Part shown: positions 8,608-18,504 of the stretch, piece by piece | Position numbering within the stretch: the stretch's first letter is position 1 | Layout of the letters: every line of letters starts with the position of its first letter | DNA from: Hondaea fermentalgiana | Lineage: Eukaryota; Sar; Bigyra; Thraustochytrida; Thraustochytriidae | Length of the DNA: 64,000 nt | Assembly: GCA_014084085.1 (NCBI GenBank) | Contig: NPFB01000019.1 | Location: forward strand, 755,655 to 819,654 | Direction of reading: 5' to 3' | Notes under the pieces: model-generated | Seen by the model: the letters and a program-made list of their open reading frames with translations, nothing else | Told to the model about the DNA's origin: nothing | Databases searched by the model: none | Position numbers and translations under genes: made by a program

Positions 8608-10272
8608 TCACTCGAAGAGCTCGATGGGCTGGTTCGCCTGCCAGAGCTCGCGCGCAAAAACTGCGTAGCTCTCGGAAATGGAAACCTTGTACGGGGCCGG
8701 ATTGAGCGAGCGCACGTGATCTTCGCGCAAAATGCTCATTTGCTTCTGTACACGCTTGCGGGCATCCTCGACAGAGTTCATGGGCACAAGCACCTTGCTG
8801 TCTTGAAAGACGGGCTTGAGGATCTCAATGACCTCGGAGGGCCGCACGTCGCATCGCTTGCGCTCCACGAATGGGTGGCAGCAGCGGATCGTCTCGCCGG
8901 GGCGCGGCGCGGGCTCGTCAGCGTGCTTCATGAGATCGACGAGGGCAACCGAGTCCTTGCCGATGAGACGGTAGACACGCTTCTTTCCAGGCAACGTGGT
9001 CTTCTCGAACTCGTTGGAGAGTTTGACACAAGGCTGCCCGTTGCACTCCACGAGCTTGTAGACCATGCCGAGCGCAGGTTGCGCCTGGCAGGTCACCAGG
9101 TTGGTGCCAATGCCAAAGGAGTCAATCTCGTGGCCCTGCTTGGACAGCGATTGCAGAACGTCCTCGTTAATGTCGTTGCTCGCCACAATGATAGCCTTCT
9201 CAAGACCATATTTTTTGAACATTTGGCGTGCCTGCCGCGAGAGGTACGAGAGATCGCCGCTGTCCAAACGAATTCCAACAGGCTTTCGTTGGAACTTGTC
9301 ACGGAGAACAAGTGCCACGCAGATGAAGTTGGGCACGCCGCTGTGCAAAGTGTCGTACGTGTCGACGAGCGCGAGAAAAGAATCGGGAAAAGCTTGCGCA
9401 TAGGCCACAAAGGCCACCAGCTCGGAGGTGTTGGTGTTGGTAAAGCCGAGCTCCTCGCGCTTCTTCTCGACATCCTCCCAAAATTCCTCGTCGCCCATCT
9501 TTGTACTCGCCAGGTCGGCGACCGTACGGAAGGAGCTCACAAAGGCGTGCGCGTGGGTGCCCGCCACCCCAACGTTGAAGAGTTTGCCAGCCAAAAGGTT
9601 GCTTGTGCCATCGAATCCTCCGACGCAAGCGTAGCGACTGGCCGTCATGGCGCCGTCCGGGCCTTGGGCGCGCCGCAGTCCAAACTCGAGGAGTTTCTTG
9701 TCCGCGCCGGCCGCCAGGCGCATGCGCTGAGCATTCGTCGCGATGAGTGAGGAGAAGTTGGTCAAGTTCAGAAGCGTGGTCTCCAGCAGCTGGCAAATTC
9801 CGAGCGGGCCCTCCACGCGGATCAAAGGGAGGCGCGGGAACACCACGGAGCCCTCCTCCATCGAGTGGAGGGTTACCTTGGAGGTGTCCACGTCAGCGAG
9901 CCATTCCAGAAATTTGGGGTCGCAGTTGGGCAAAACAGTCTCCAAATATTCGATGTCGGATTTGGAGAACTCGAAGGAGCTCACAAAGCGGAGGACCTCT
10001 TCGAGCCCGCAAAAGAGGGTGAACTCGCCCTGGAAGGGATTCTTGCGGAAGAAGAGCTCAAAGACCGCGTGCTCTTCGTGGCGGTTCGCCTTCCAGTACG
10101 CGTAACACATGGTCACTTGGTACATGTCTGTCAGCAACGGCGTCACCAAGGAGTTGTACGGCACAAAGCCATGCTGCCTCGACATGGGGCTGTTCGGCTG
10201 CGGCTTCTTGGGCAAATTGTCCAGTTTGAGCCCCGCTGGAGTTGGCGTCGACGACGAATCGCTCTGCGACAT
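8608..10272 (-). CDS. NAPRT: Nicotinate phosphoribosyltransferase
   Basis: First enzyme of the Preiss-Handler route: nicotinate + PRPP (+ ATP) gives nicotinate mononucleotide for NAD synthesis, in the cytosol. 554 residues from an ATG, close to animal NAPRT length. The first ~35 residues are a Ser/Pro-rich leader. The core starts with LLTDMYQVTMCYAYWK, followed by the FELFFRKNPF segment, EFGLRRAQGPDGA (the family's histidine-loop region), GTSNLLAGKLF, GTHAHAFV, and the GIRLDSGDLSYLS phosphate-binding region. No break is seen. The start faces the ~2 kb repeat-rich region shared with the MFS transporter. Confidence 0.95.
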   Translation of the reverse strand: MSQSDSSSTPTPAGLKLDNLPKKPQPNSPMSRQHGFVPYNSLVTPLLTDMYQVTMCYAYWKANRHEEHAVFELFFRKNPFQGEFTLFCGLEEVLRFVSSFEFSKSDIEYLETVLPNCDPKFLEWLADVDTSKVTLHSMEEGSVVFPRLPLIRVEGPLGICQLLETTLLNLTNFSSLIATNAQRMRLAAGADKKLLEFGLRRAQGPDGAMTASRYACVGGFDGTSNLLAGKLFNVGVAGTHAHAFVSSFRTVADLASTKMGDEEFWEDVEKKREELGFTNTNTSELVAFVAYAQAFPDSFLALVDTYDTLHSGVPNFICVALVLRDKFQRKPVGIRLDSGDLSYLSRQARQMFKKYGLEKAIIVASNDINEDVLQSLSKQGHEIDSFGIGTNLVTCQAQPALGMVYKLVECNGQPCVKLSNEFEKTTLPGKKRVYRLIGKDSVALVDLMKHADEPAPRPGETIRCCHPFVERKRCDVRPSEVIEILKPVFQDSKVLVPMNSVEDARKRVQKQMSILREDHVRSLNPAPYKVSISESYAVFARELWQANQPIELFE

Positions 10273-12253
10273 GGTGTGCTCGGCGAGCGGCCTCCTTTCT
10301 CGAAGTCAAACACGCTCTCTTTCTCTCTCTCTTGAGGGCGTGCGCGCGCGCGCGCGTGCAAAGGTCGATCGCTGCTCCTCGGACGCTGTCCCCTTCTTTC
10401 CCCCCTTCGTCCCCTAGCCGCTCTCGACTGCGCTGTGCTTGCACACGCACTCCACGTCTGGCGCCGCCCTAGTTTCGCTTTTGCCCTCTTCGCTTTTGCC
10501 CTCTTTGCTTGCTTTTCGCTTTGCAATGCAGTTGTGCACGGCCGTCTTTACATTATTTTATTTTCCCGTGGCAAGTTCTCGCCGGATTCTCTGCTGGCTG
10601 TTGGCTGCTGCTGGTTATCGTTTACATCGCCAACAATCGCCGGAAAGGCGAAAGGGTTCCGCACAGAGGAAAGCAGTCTAGCGCGTTCTCCGTGCCGCCA
10701 AAGTTGACGGTGAGTCAGAGGCATCACCAGCCAGGGGAATCCCATTACTGACGGAGGCATTATTCGTGGTGGATGACTGACTCACACGTCAATGAATCAT
10801 AATAACTTATGTGGTGAGACGACTTTCATCCCTTGATAGTAGGGTCCGGGCTGATAAGAGGTGAAGAGGCTGACTGATGATTACACGTCAAGGGAAGCAG
10901 CAAGAGCGCCACGAGTGATGTAGACGGTATCTCCACTCCTCTCCATCTTTCTCTTCTTCTCGAAGATCAATGGGGGATCTGCTCCAACACGGAAGGCATC
11001 TTCAAAGAGAGGTGTGCTTCCTTTCAATCGCAGATCGTCAATACGCTTTGTTCGAGATCTGCTGCTGGCTGAGCGAAGCCCCCCTCTTGCTACCTTGCCG
11101 TTCATCTTTCTTCTTGGAAATGCCTGCTGCAGCACTGCTGCAGACGAGCGGCAGCGGCAGGCAACCAACAGCATCCAACACCAATTCATGTAACATCGAG
11201 GGAACCAGCCCCGCTTCCCTTGCAACAATAACTTTCGCCTTCGCGCATCTTGCTGCACCAGTCAAGCTACTTCACGTCTCGCAAAGACAAAGCCAAGCAA
11301 AGACCAAGCCAAGCCAAGCAAAGTCGAGCAAAGTCGGGCAACGCAACTCAAAGTCTCACAAAGTCGAAGCCAATTTATGCCAAGCAAGATCAAGCCAAGC
11401 CAAGCCAAGCCAATTTACGCCAAGCAAGATCAAGCCAAGCCAACAAAGTCCAAGCCACGCGAAGCGGCTGCGGCTGCGGCTGCGGCTCGCGCGTCGGAGA
11501 GAAAGAGGAGGAGGAAGACTTGCTCCCTGCTCTCGGTGGCACGCCCTGCTCTCGATGGGTGCGCTCGCACACTCCCGGTCTGGATGCCGAGGGCCGCGCG
11601 TCCTAGGCGCTCGCTACCGCGAAGTCTACGCTCGCAGAGATTGGTTCTGCCTCGGCCATCGTGCCAGGTTGCAGCCTCAGAAAGACAAGAGCACGAGGCC
11701 GAAGATGAGATGGCGTGGCGCGGCTTGGCGTGGCGTGGCGCGACGCGACTCGGCGTGGCGCGATGATGGCCAGCATCATCAGCAGCAGCAGCAGCAGCTG
11801 TAGCAGCAGCAGCAGGCTGCGAAAGCTTGGCTGTGCGTGCACAAGCATCGGCTGCGACGAGAAGGAGGGATGGATGGAAGGAAGACCGTCCTTCCCCCGC
11901 TGCTGGCACAGCGGCGGCGGCGGTCGGGGGTGGGTGCTTGCACGCATCAGCTGCAGCATCGCGCCACCGGTACGTACTTTAAAGGCGGCGGCGTTAGCTG
12001 AAGGGTAGGCTGCGCGCCGTGCAACGAGATCTGGAGCCAAGGTGAAATGAGCTCGGAAGAGGATGTCAGGTCTCGACAAGCCCAAGCCTTTGCAAATCAA
12101 GCCAAGCCAAGCCATGCCAAGCCAAGCCAAAAGCAAACCCGTATGAGCATCGCGTCCGGTCGGAGCAAGAACTGGCGGGCATCGAGGTCATCGCCAAAAA
12201 CTAAGAGTCCTTGCTTCTAAAGAAGGTCATCGATCGACACTGCAGCAAGCACG
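10273..12253. other. Repeat-rich divergent region between NAPRT and MFS genes
   Basis: 1,981 bases with no recognisable protein. Frames of up to 277 codons exist on both strands, but they translate to Lys/Gln/Ser/Arg simple sequence produced by AAGCC, TGGCG and CAG repeats. Notable parts are a moderate-GC stretch at 10700-10920 with several TGACTCA- and CACGTCA-like elements, a 40-bp-period repeat (11371-11440), TGGCG repeats (~11709-11765) and CAG/CTG runs (~11768-11820). It probably carries both promoters and long 5' untranslated regions. Confidence 0.5.
11285..11460. repeat. AAGCC/AAGTC degenerate repeat with a 40-bp higher-order unit
   Basis: Dense AAGCC, AAGCA and AAGTC pentamers. Within it, 11371-11400 and 11411-11440 match over 30 bases with one mismatch, giving a period of 40. 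Shorter AAGCC runs return at ~12096-12131, just before the MFS start. Confidence 0.85.
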
Positions 12254-13747
12254 ATGACTCGAACAAACAACGCCGAAGTGGCGCCTCTGAGCGGCCCGGA
12301 GCAAGAGGGTGATGAGATCTGCTGCACGTGCGCGGGACGGACCTTCACCAAGGCAATGTGGTTCGTCTTTCTTGTCGTGTGCTTGAACATTGTGCTCTTC
12401 GCCGACCAGAATCTTCTCGCACCAGCACTCACACCCATTGCGCGCGAATTTGGCTTTGTGGAGAAATACGCCAACGGCACCGTCATTACGGAATACGATG
12501 AGGACCTCGACGCATACGTTGCCGTCGTAGATGGAGACATGCGCGATCGCAAACTTGTCGGCGACATCACTCTCGCCTTCTTTGTGCTCGGTGGCACGAT
12601 TTCCCTCATCGTTGGCTATCTCACCGACGTCGTCAATCGCCGCAACACGCTGGCCGTTGTCATCGTACTTGGTGAGACTTCCTGCCTTGCGACCTATTTC
12701 ACGACCACCTACTGGGGTCTCTTTGCTACGCGCGCGGCTACCGGCGTCGCGATCGGAGGTGCAATCCCTCTCATTTATTCGCTTTTTGGCGATCTTTTCT
12801 CGGTGAAGAATCGCGGCAAGGCCGTGGCTGCCGCGAGCATCGCGCAAGGCGCCGGGTCCGGAATCGGCCAAGTTCTTGCAGGCTTGATTATTAATGACGA
12901 AGGAACCAATTGGCGCTTGCCCTTTGTTGTCGTGGCCGTGCCCGCGTACTTTCTCGTCATCATCCTGCTGCTCACTGTCAAGGAACCCGAGCGCGGCACC
13001 AAAGAAGAGGCCTTTCAAGATCTCGATGAAGTCAACTATTCCGAGCGAATTTCGTGGGAGCAGGTCAAGACGCTCCTCAAGACTCCAACCTTTTTGCTCA
13101 TCCTTCTGCAAGGCATTCCCGCTTCTCTGCCGTGGGGTGTCATTCAGGGGTATCTCAATGACTATTTGATTGAGGAAAAGGACGTGGACCGCAACCAATC
13201 GGGCTTGGTTGTTTTGGGATTTGGCTTTGGAGCCATCCTCGGCGCCGTTGTCGGTGGCTTTCTCGCGGATCGCCTCGTCGACAAAAAGCGACGGATTCCT
13301 GTCGTCATGGGCGTCACTACCACAGTGGGTGCCTTTCCGCTCTTGGCACTCATCAATGCGGAACCCATGGCGGCCATTGCTTACACTCTCATCGCAATCC
13401 CTTCGGGACTCATCATTGGTATCACTGGCTCTGCTGTACGGGTCATCCTTGTCAACACGATTGCACCAAGTGTGCGCGGAAGCGCCTTCAGCCTCTTTGC
13501 GTTGTCTGACGATATCGGCAAGGGTATGGGCGCCTATATCGTGAGTCTGCTCATTACCGCTGCGGGTTCGCGCGAGGCAGGACTTTCCATTTCTCTTTTG
13601 GGCTGGATTATCGGAGCCCTCTTCCACTTTTGTATGGTTTTCACCGTTGAAAAGGACTATAAGCGAACGCAGGACCATCTTGCCACAGCGCTCCTTCCGG
13701 AGGCTGGCACGTTGGCTGCGGGCAAGCCTGGAAAGCTCCAAATTTAA
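12254..13747 (+). CDS. Spinster-like major facilitator transporter
   Basis: 497-residue MFS protein with about 12 hydrophobic segments and an ATG start. It has the MFS loop 2-3 signature in both halves: GYLTDVVNRRN after helix 2 and GFLADRLVDKKRR after helix 8. Helix 1 contains FADQNLLAPALTPIAREFG, the arrangement typical of Spinster (SPNS) and related proton-driven lysophospholipid/sphingolipid carriers. A luminal/extracellular loop of ~45 residues with an NGT glycosylation site follows helix 1. An N-terminal cluster CCTC (residues ~24-27) could be palmitoylated. Substrate is not deducible. It converges with the alpha/beta hydrolase, 310 bp between stops. Confidence 0.82.
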   Translation: MTRTNNAEVAPLSGPEQEGDEICCTCAGRTFTKAMWFVFLVVCLNIVLFADQNLLAPALTPIAREFGFVEKYANGTVITEYDEDLDAYVAVVDGDMRDRKLVGDITLAFFVLGGTISLIVGYLTDVVNRRNTLAVVIVLGETSCLATYFTTTYWGLFATRAATGVAIGGAIPLIYSLFGDLFSVKNRGKAVAAASIAQGAGSGIGQVLAGLIINDEGTNWRLPFVVVAVPAYFLVIILLLTVKEPERGTKEEAFQDLDEVNYSERISWEQVKTLLKTPTFLLILLQGIPASLPWGVIQGYLNDYLIEEKDVDRNQSGLVVLGFGFGAILGAVVGGFLADRLVDKKRRIPVVMGVTTTVGAFPLLALINAEPMAAIAYTLIAIPSGLIIGITGSAVRVILVNTIAPSVRGSAFSLFALSDDIGKGMGAYIVSLLITAAGSREAGLSISLLGWIIGALFHFCMVFTVEKDYKRTQDHLATALLPEAGTLAAGKPGKLQI

Positions 13748-14057
13748 GTTCGATGGGAGGCATGCGATGGACGATGACAAATTATCACAGTCCATTCATT
13801 GATACCATGCACTGCACAGCTTGTGTTTGGTTGGCTGACCTACGTGCCGCCGCCCGCTTTTCTTTTTATTTGGCTTGAATGCTCTCGGAGGTGGTGGCGC
13901 CCAATTACGGCGAATCCAAGACGGCAACAAGGATAGAAAAGACAACATCCTTCAAATGGTTTCCATCCTGCTCATTTTGAGCGTTTCCCCACTTATTTTT
14001 TGTTATAACTTATGCAAACAACGTTCACCACTGCATTACATGATGATGAATTCACAG
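13748..14057. other. Convergent 3' flanks of MFS and hydrolase genes
   Basis: 310 bases of lower GC with T-rich runs (13855-13875, 13990-14005). No gene is seen; consistent with two 3' untranslated regions. Confidence 0.45.
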
Positions 14058-15308
14058 TCAGGACTGCGACTTGAGTCGCCGCGCCGTATAGTCGGCGACA
14101 TGCGTGAGCGCACTTGTGGCTTCCTGACGGAAGAGGGGCCACAATAGCGGATAAATGTGCGGGGTTTCCTTGCCCGTGTGAAGTTCGACCTCCTTTTGGG
14201 CCTCATGGAGCTTTGTCTTGAATCGCATAATGTCGTCGCGAAAGACCTCGCGCTCTCCAACCGTGAGCATGAGAGGCGGAAGGTGGTCCACCTCAGCGTG
14301 AATGGGCGAGATCTGGGGGTGTGTGAGTGCCAGCTCGTGGTTGCCCGCATAAGAAACGGAAAAGTCGTGCAAGAGCTCAGGGCCGGCGACAAAATCAGTC
14401 TCCAAAAACAGCTTGTGCGACTCGCTCTTGACGCCGTGGTCCATCCAAGGAGAAAAGAGGACGAGCCCAGAAAGCGCGCCAATACCTTCATGCTTGTCAC
14501 GGCGAAAGGCGTGCTCCGCGACGCCGAGGGCCAGACCGCCCCCCGCAGAATCGCCGCCCACCACCACAGATGAAGGCTTCACGCCGAAATCGCCGACAAC
14601 CGCGTCGTACGCGCGATAGCAGAAATGAAGGTTCTCGGGGAACTTGGTCTCCGGCGCCAGAGGATACTCGATCGAAAGAACGCCGCACTTGACGCCGTGT
14701 TTCTTCTCCAAAAGCGTCAGGAGCTCTGTGTGCGCCAAAATGTACATACCTGCGTTGCCTGTTGCGTATCCACCGCCGTGGTAGTAAAGGATCACCGGGC
14801 AGCTCCCGAGCTTCGTGTCCGAGGATTGGGTGATCCAAAGAGCATCCTCGCTACCCTTTCCGAGGCCAAGGTCAACGTTGCTTACGTGACCGCCAAAAAG
14901 GGGCGCCGCAAGCCGTTGCATGCTCGCATAGCCGTCGATCATGTTGCGCGAGGCCTTGACATGTCCGATTCTCGCTGAAAACCCGAGGACTTTGACGACG
15001 ATTTCATCCAAAATGCTCCAATAAGGATGTTCACTCTTGCCCAGCAAGCGGCGGACCGCAATTATGCACGTCTTTCGCAAGATGTAGACGGCACATTGTG
15101 CCATATGGATCGAATGTTCGTACGTTTTCCGCGACGACTCGATCGAATGGTTGTGTACCGCCATCGCTGCAAAGGCGCCCATGGCGATGGCCCACCGCTG
15201 TCTGCGCAGCCACCTCGTGATGAGCGCTCCAAAGACCATCCTCCGCACGGTGTCCAGCATTCCCGACGACGCAGCCACTGGCTTTTCCATCCCTTTGCTC
15301 GACGCCAT
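14058..15308 (-). CDS. Alpha/beta hydrolase of the hormone-sensitive-lipase (AB hydrolase-3) family
   Basis: 416 residues from the ATG at 15308; the frame reaches 15317 only through a TTG. It carries the HSL-family oxyanion motif HGGG (in YYHGGGYATGN, ~residue 175) and the nucleophile elbow GDSAGG (Ser ~253). Candidate triad partners are an Asp in GEREVFRDD (~350) and a His in TPHIYPLLW (~383). It is therefore a complete Ser-Asp-His esterase or lipase. The N-terminal ~130 residues contain two basic/hydrophobic stretches (~20-50 and ~70-90) that may attach it to membranes, as in arylacetamide-deacetylase-like proteins. The acyl substrate is unknown. Confidence 0.85.
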   Translation of the reverse strand: MASSKGMEKPVAASSGMLDTVRRMVFGALITRWLRRQRWAIAMGAFAAMAVHNHSIESSRKTYEHSIHMAQCAVYILRKTCIIAVRRLLGKSEHPYWSILDEIVVKVLGFSARIGHVKASRNMIDGYASMQRLAAPLFGGHVSNVDLGLGKGSEDALWITQSSDTKLGSCPVILYYHGGGYATGNAGMYILAHTELLTLLEKKHGVKCGVLSIEYPLAPETKFPENLHFCYRAYDAVVGDFGVKPSSVVVGGDSAGGGLALGVAEHAFRRDKHEGIGALSGLVLFSPWMDHGVKSESHKLFLETDFVAGPELLHDFSVSYAGNHELALTHPQISPIHAEVDHLPPLMLTVGEREVFRDDIMRFKTKLHEAQKEVELHTGKETPHIYPLLWPLFRQEATSALTHVADYTARRLKSQS

Positions 15309-16427
15309 AATGAGCAAGTCTTGCGCCCCTGTACTAGCTAGCTAGCTAGGTAGCTAGCAAGCAAGCAATCAAGGCAGCAGATGCCCTGCTCAGCGCCCGA
15401 ATGCTGCTCTCGCTTCCTGCTCTCAACTTTGCAACTCCCGCGTTATGGTTTTGGGTCTGCTCTGCACTGCAACGCTGTACTGCTCTGCACTGAACTGCAC
15501 GGCGCGCAAAGCCCTGTATAAACACTGTAGTACTGCCTCAGCCAACGCGCACTTTCGCACGGGTATACTGCCCCGCGCCCTCGCCCTCGCGCGCGAGCCC
15601 GGTCTGTCTGCCACGCGCGCAAACACTAGCTCTTGCGTGCCCTTGCCTGCTCTGCCTCTGCTTGCTCTGCTTGTGTCGCTTGCACGCGCTCCTCCTCCCC
15701 TTGCCTCCAAGAGCGTCGCTGCGGGGGCACGCGGGGACTCTGAACGGACCTGGCGCGACCTCAGAATCGCTGCCATATATTGCGCGGAGGGGCGTGGGGG
15801 ACAGATGCGGGTAGGGCGGACACAGAGGTTTGGTATACTCCCCTCTATGGGACGCGCGACGCCCTGCGCAATCCCAGGGCCAAGAAAGCGAGAGCGAGGG
15901 AGGTATGCATCGTGCCGCACCGCCGTTGTTCTGCGCGGGGAAGATCAGCACGGCGAGGCTGACGAGAAGATGTGCTCGCTCGCTTGCGCGCCCGCTCGCT
16001 TGCCCGCTCGCTTGCCCGCTCCGCTTGTGCTTGCTCGCCTGTGCAGCTGGCATGGACGGTGTGACTCATGATGACGACGTGTCGATGTTTACACGAAGTG
16101 GCGTATTCGTCCGTTAGACCCATAAAACTATAAAGCAGTGCGGAGCAGAGAGGAACGGAGCGTAGATGGTTGAGAAGTCGAGGTGCGTGCAAGGTCTTCG
16201 AGGAGCACTTGCATTGTGAGTTGTTGCTGGTCCGAAGCGAGTGAGGAGTGGCGCAGATGACACTTGCCTTCATAAATTTTACGCGGCGGAAAAATCGTGA
16301 AACAGTATGAAAGACGGACACCTAACAATAGTGACAGACACACAAGACGTGCACGAGACACAAGTGCGGGTGTGCACGGCGCGGACCAGCTAGCAGATAA
16401 AAGATGAGCCAAGACGAGTAAAGCGCC
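15309..16427. other. Divergent region between hydrolase and TPR genes
   Basis: 1,119 bases without a supported gene. It begins with a CTAG/CAAG tract ~25 bp upstream of the hydrolase ATG. The middle is GC-rich with a TATAAA-like CTGTATAAACAC near 15513. Near 15975-16025 are repeated GCTCGCTTGCC units. The last 350 bases are AT-richer and lead into the TPR gene's strong GCGCCATGG start context. Confidence 0.5.
15334..15372. repeat. CTAG/CAAG tetranucleotide tract upstream of hydrolase ATG
   Basis: Consecutive CTAG units pass into CAAG units. It lies 26-64 bp upstream of the hydrolase start, so it is probably in the 5' untranslated region or core promoter. Confidence 0.9.
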
Positions 16428-18317
16428 ATGGCGAACACCCTGGGAGGGAATCGTCGCACAAGCGGCGGGCAGGCATACTCGTCGCTCAAGAGCGGCAAGC
16501 TTCGTCCCGTGCTTGGAGGAGATGAACCCGAAGATGAAGCCAAGCGCGAGGAGAAAACTAACGCAGACCATCTCCGGCTGGACGCAAAGATATCGCACGA
16601 GGAAGAACTCGTCGTCGCAGCACCAGAGGATCAACAAAGTGCACTTGCAGCGCAGGAAGAAAAAGATGCGGCCATCGCATTTGAGGAAAATCTCAAAAGT
16701 GACATTGGTCGCGCCCAGAGCGCAGGCCGACAAGCGATCGAGGATGGCGACTTAATCGGCGCTGTCGCATGTTACACTGAAGCAATAGAGATGCTCGATG
16801 GCGAGGAATATCCAAGATGGAAGGCAAAGCTCCTGCTTCGCCGTGCGCGAACGCATGCGCTTCGTGGGGGCATGTTTCAATGTATCGATGATGCCGCAGA
16901 AGCCGCAGCGCTGGAGCCAACCATGCAAAAGGCTTATGTTCTTCAAGGACACGCATTGCTTGCAACGCAACAATATGGTCCCGCATCGGAGTGTTTTCGG
17001 CGCGGGCTCCGAGACCACCCACACGACGCAGATCTTCGGCAAGGATTCGAAGAGGCTCTGCGCTGCATTCAGAGCTCCCGGCACAACTTTGTACGATGCA
17101 GCGAAGGACCTCAGCTATGCGGGGAAAATTTCGCAGAGGTGACATGTGGAGATTTCACATCGATTGAAGAATCAAATTGGATATGCAATGAGGCGAAACG
17201 CGGACTCTCTTTCGACATCAAGGACGTCTTTGATACCGAAAAAGAGCGTCTTCACAAGCGCGGACTTGACCAGGATCCTTACAATGCGCTTGAAGAGCTC
17301 GAAGAAATTCTCTCTTTTCTGCATCGGGCTCGCGTCGAGCTCTTCACTCTCTTTTGCGCATATCTCAACTTTCCACGTGATGCTCCCACAGCGGATGCTG
17401 CGATGAAACTGCTCAACGACAGGAAAGATGCTGCAATGACGGGTTCGGGCAAGGAAAAGCAAAAGAGGCGCATGCTAGACTTGAGCAACTCGAGTCGCGG
17501 CGTAGGCAGCGCGCTGGACCCTCGGCGTATTCCATTAGGACGCTGGACGCGCATGACGGAAGAGCAATTTTATCACTTCGCCGAGCGACATTTGCTCACT
17601 GACAGCTTTGACGAGACTCATGTGGCAAGCGTCTGGGCGCAGATTGTTCAAGACTCTGCCAGAACGTCCTCACGGAGCGAGCTCGAGACGATTGGATTCC
17701 CTAAATTCATAGAGGGCGTTGCGCGTCTTGCGTGCCGTCGCTACCACGCGAGAACCGTGGACCGCGCCGAACGAGGAGCGCAGACTGTACCCATCTCGCA
17801 GCGCTTATTTTATGCATTCGACAAGCACATTCTGGCCTCATCCGAAGTGTATTCAACCTTGCGGGCGGAAGTTGCTCGCGCGTCTGTCTATGATAATCGT
17901 CTTCGTATCAAGTTGCTCAGCGTCCCCAGCACCATTGTTGTTCGCAAGTCGCACGAGCACAAGCTTTCCCGCGTGTACGATTATTTTAAGCCGGCAACGG
18001 AAGAGGCCATGTCGATGCAAGAGCTGCTGGACATGTGTTTGCGGATCCGTCTTGTTGACAAACGTGGACGAAATTTGGATGATATCAAGGACGCTGCGGT
18101 GGCTGCGATCAGATTCACGGGAGATCTCTCACTCAGATGTATCTCCTTTTCGGACTTTGGTGACATTCTATTGTTTTGGTGCGATGTACTCTCAAGGGAT
18201 GCGGATATTGTACCTTTTAATCAGCGTCTTGAAGCCTTTATTTCGGAGCGAATTGTCAAGCCAGCGCAGCGGCATGCCGGACTCCGTGCGAGCCAGGCGC
18301 ACCAATCCCAAAAATGA
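16428..18317 (+). CDS. TPR-repeat protein with an unrecognised C-terminal domain
   Basis: 629 residues; the ATG sits in a strong context (GCCATGG). Residues 1-90 are charged and disordered. Residues ~93-205 form about three TPR units: AGRQAIEDGDLIGAVACYTEA, then LLLRRARTHALRG with a following helix, then AYVLQGHALLATQQYGPASE. TPRs of this kind mediate binding to partners such as chaperones. Residues ~350-625 form a folded, mostly helical domain containing FIEGVARLACRRY and FGDILLFWCDVLSRD; similar F-x-EF helices occur in degenerate EF-hand proteins of cilia and cytoskeleton, but I cannot name the family. It converges on the nucleotidase gene, 187 bp between stops. Confidence 0.75.
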   Translation: MANTLGGNRRTSGGQAYSSLKSGKLRPVLGGDEPEDEAKREEKTNADHLRLDAKISHEEELVVAAPEDQQSALAAQEEKDAAIAFEENLKSDIGRAQSAGRQAIEDGDLIGAVACYTEAIEMLDGEEYPRWKAKLLLRRARTHALRGGMFQCIDDAAEAAALEPTMQKAYVLQGHALLATQQYGPASECFRRGLRDHPHDADLRQGFEEALRCIQSSRHNFVRCSEGPQLCGENFAEVTCGDFTSIEESNWICNEAKRGLSFDIKDVFDTEKERLHKRGLDQDPYNALEELEEILSFLHRARVELFTLFCAYLNFPRDAPTADAAMKLLNDRKDAAMTGSGKEKQKRRMLDLSNSSRGVGSALDPRRIPLGRWTRMTEEQFYHFAERHLLTDSFDETHVASVWAQIVQDSARTSSRSELETIGFPKFIEGVARLACRRYHARTVDRAERGAQTVPISQRLFYAFDKHILASSEVYSTLRAEVARASVYDNRLRIKLLSVPSTIVVRKSHEHKLSRVYDYFKPATEEAMSMQELLDMCLRIRLVDKRGRNLDDIKDAAVAAIRFTGDLSLRCISFSDFGDILLFWCDVLSRDADIVPFNQRLEAFISERIVKPAQRHAGLRASQAHQSQK

Positions 18318-18504
18318 AACGAATGGGCGCGTGAGTGGCTCGTACATATGTAAAATACGGTTTAAACCAACACCAAGTAGAAACGAAACGGACCAGATCT
18401 TTGTACGGACGCAAAAAGACAAGGAAAAATAAGGGAACCAGCTTGGGCCGGGCTGTAAAGAGGAAAAAAAAGAAGTTTAATGAAAATAGGGCCTATCCTC
18501 GCCG

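Noticed and set aside
8716..9750. 344-codon + frame opposite NAPRT
   Set aside because: Antisense shadow of a complete, well-recognised enzyme.
10970..11803. 277-codon + frame in the AAGCC/TGGCG repeat region
   Set aside because: Product is Lys/Ser/Gln then Arg repeats created by the DNA repeat units; no motif.
12227..13795. 522-codon minus-strand frame opposite the MFS gene
   Set aside because: Antisense shadow: very Asp/Arg/Gly/His-rich with no hydrophobic core or family motif, whereas the + frame is a clear 12-helix transporter.
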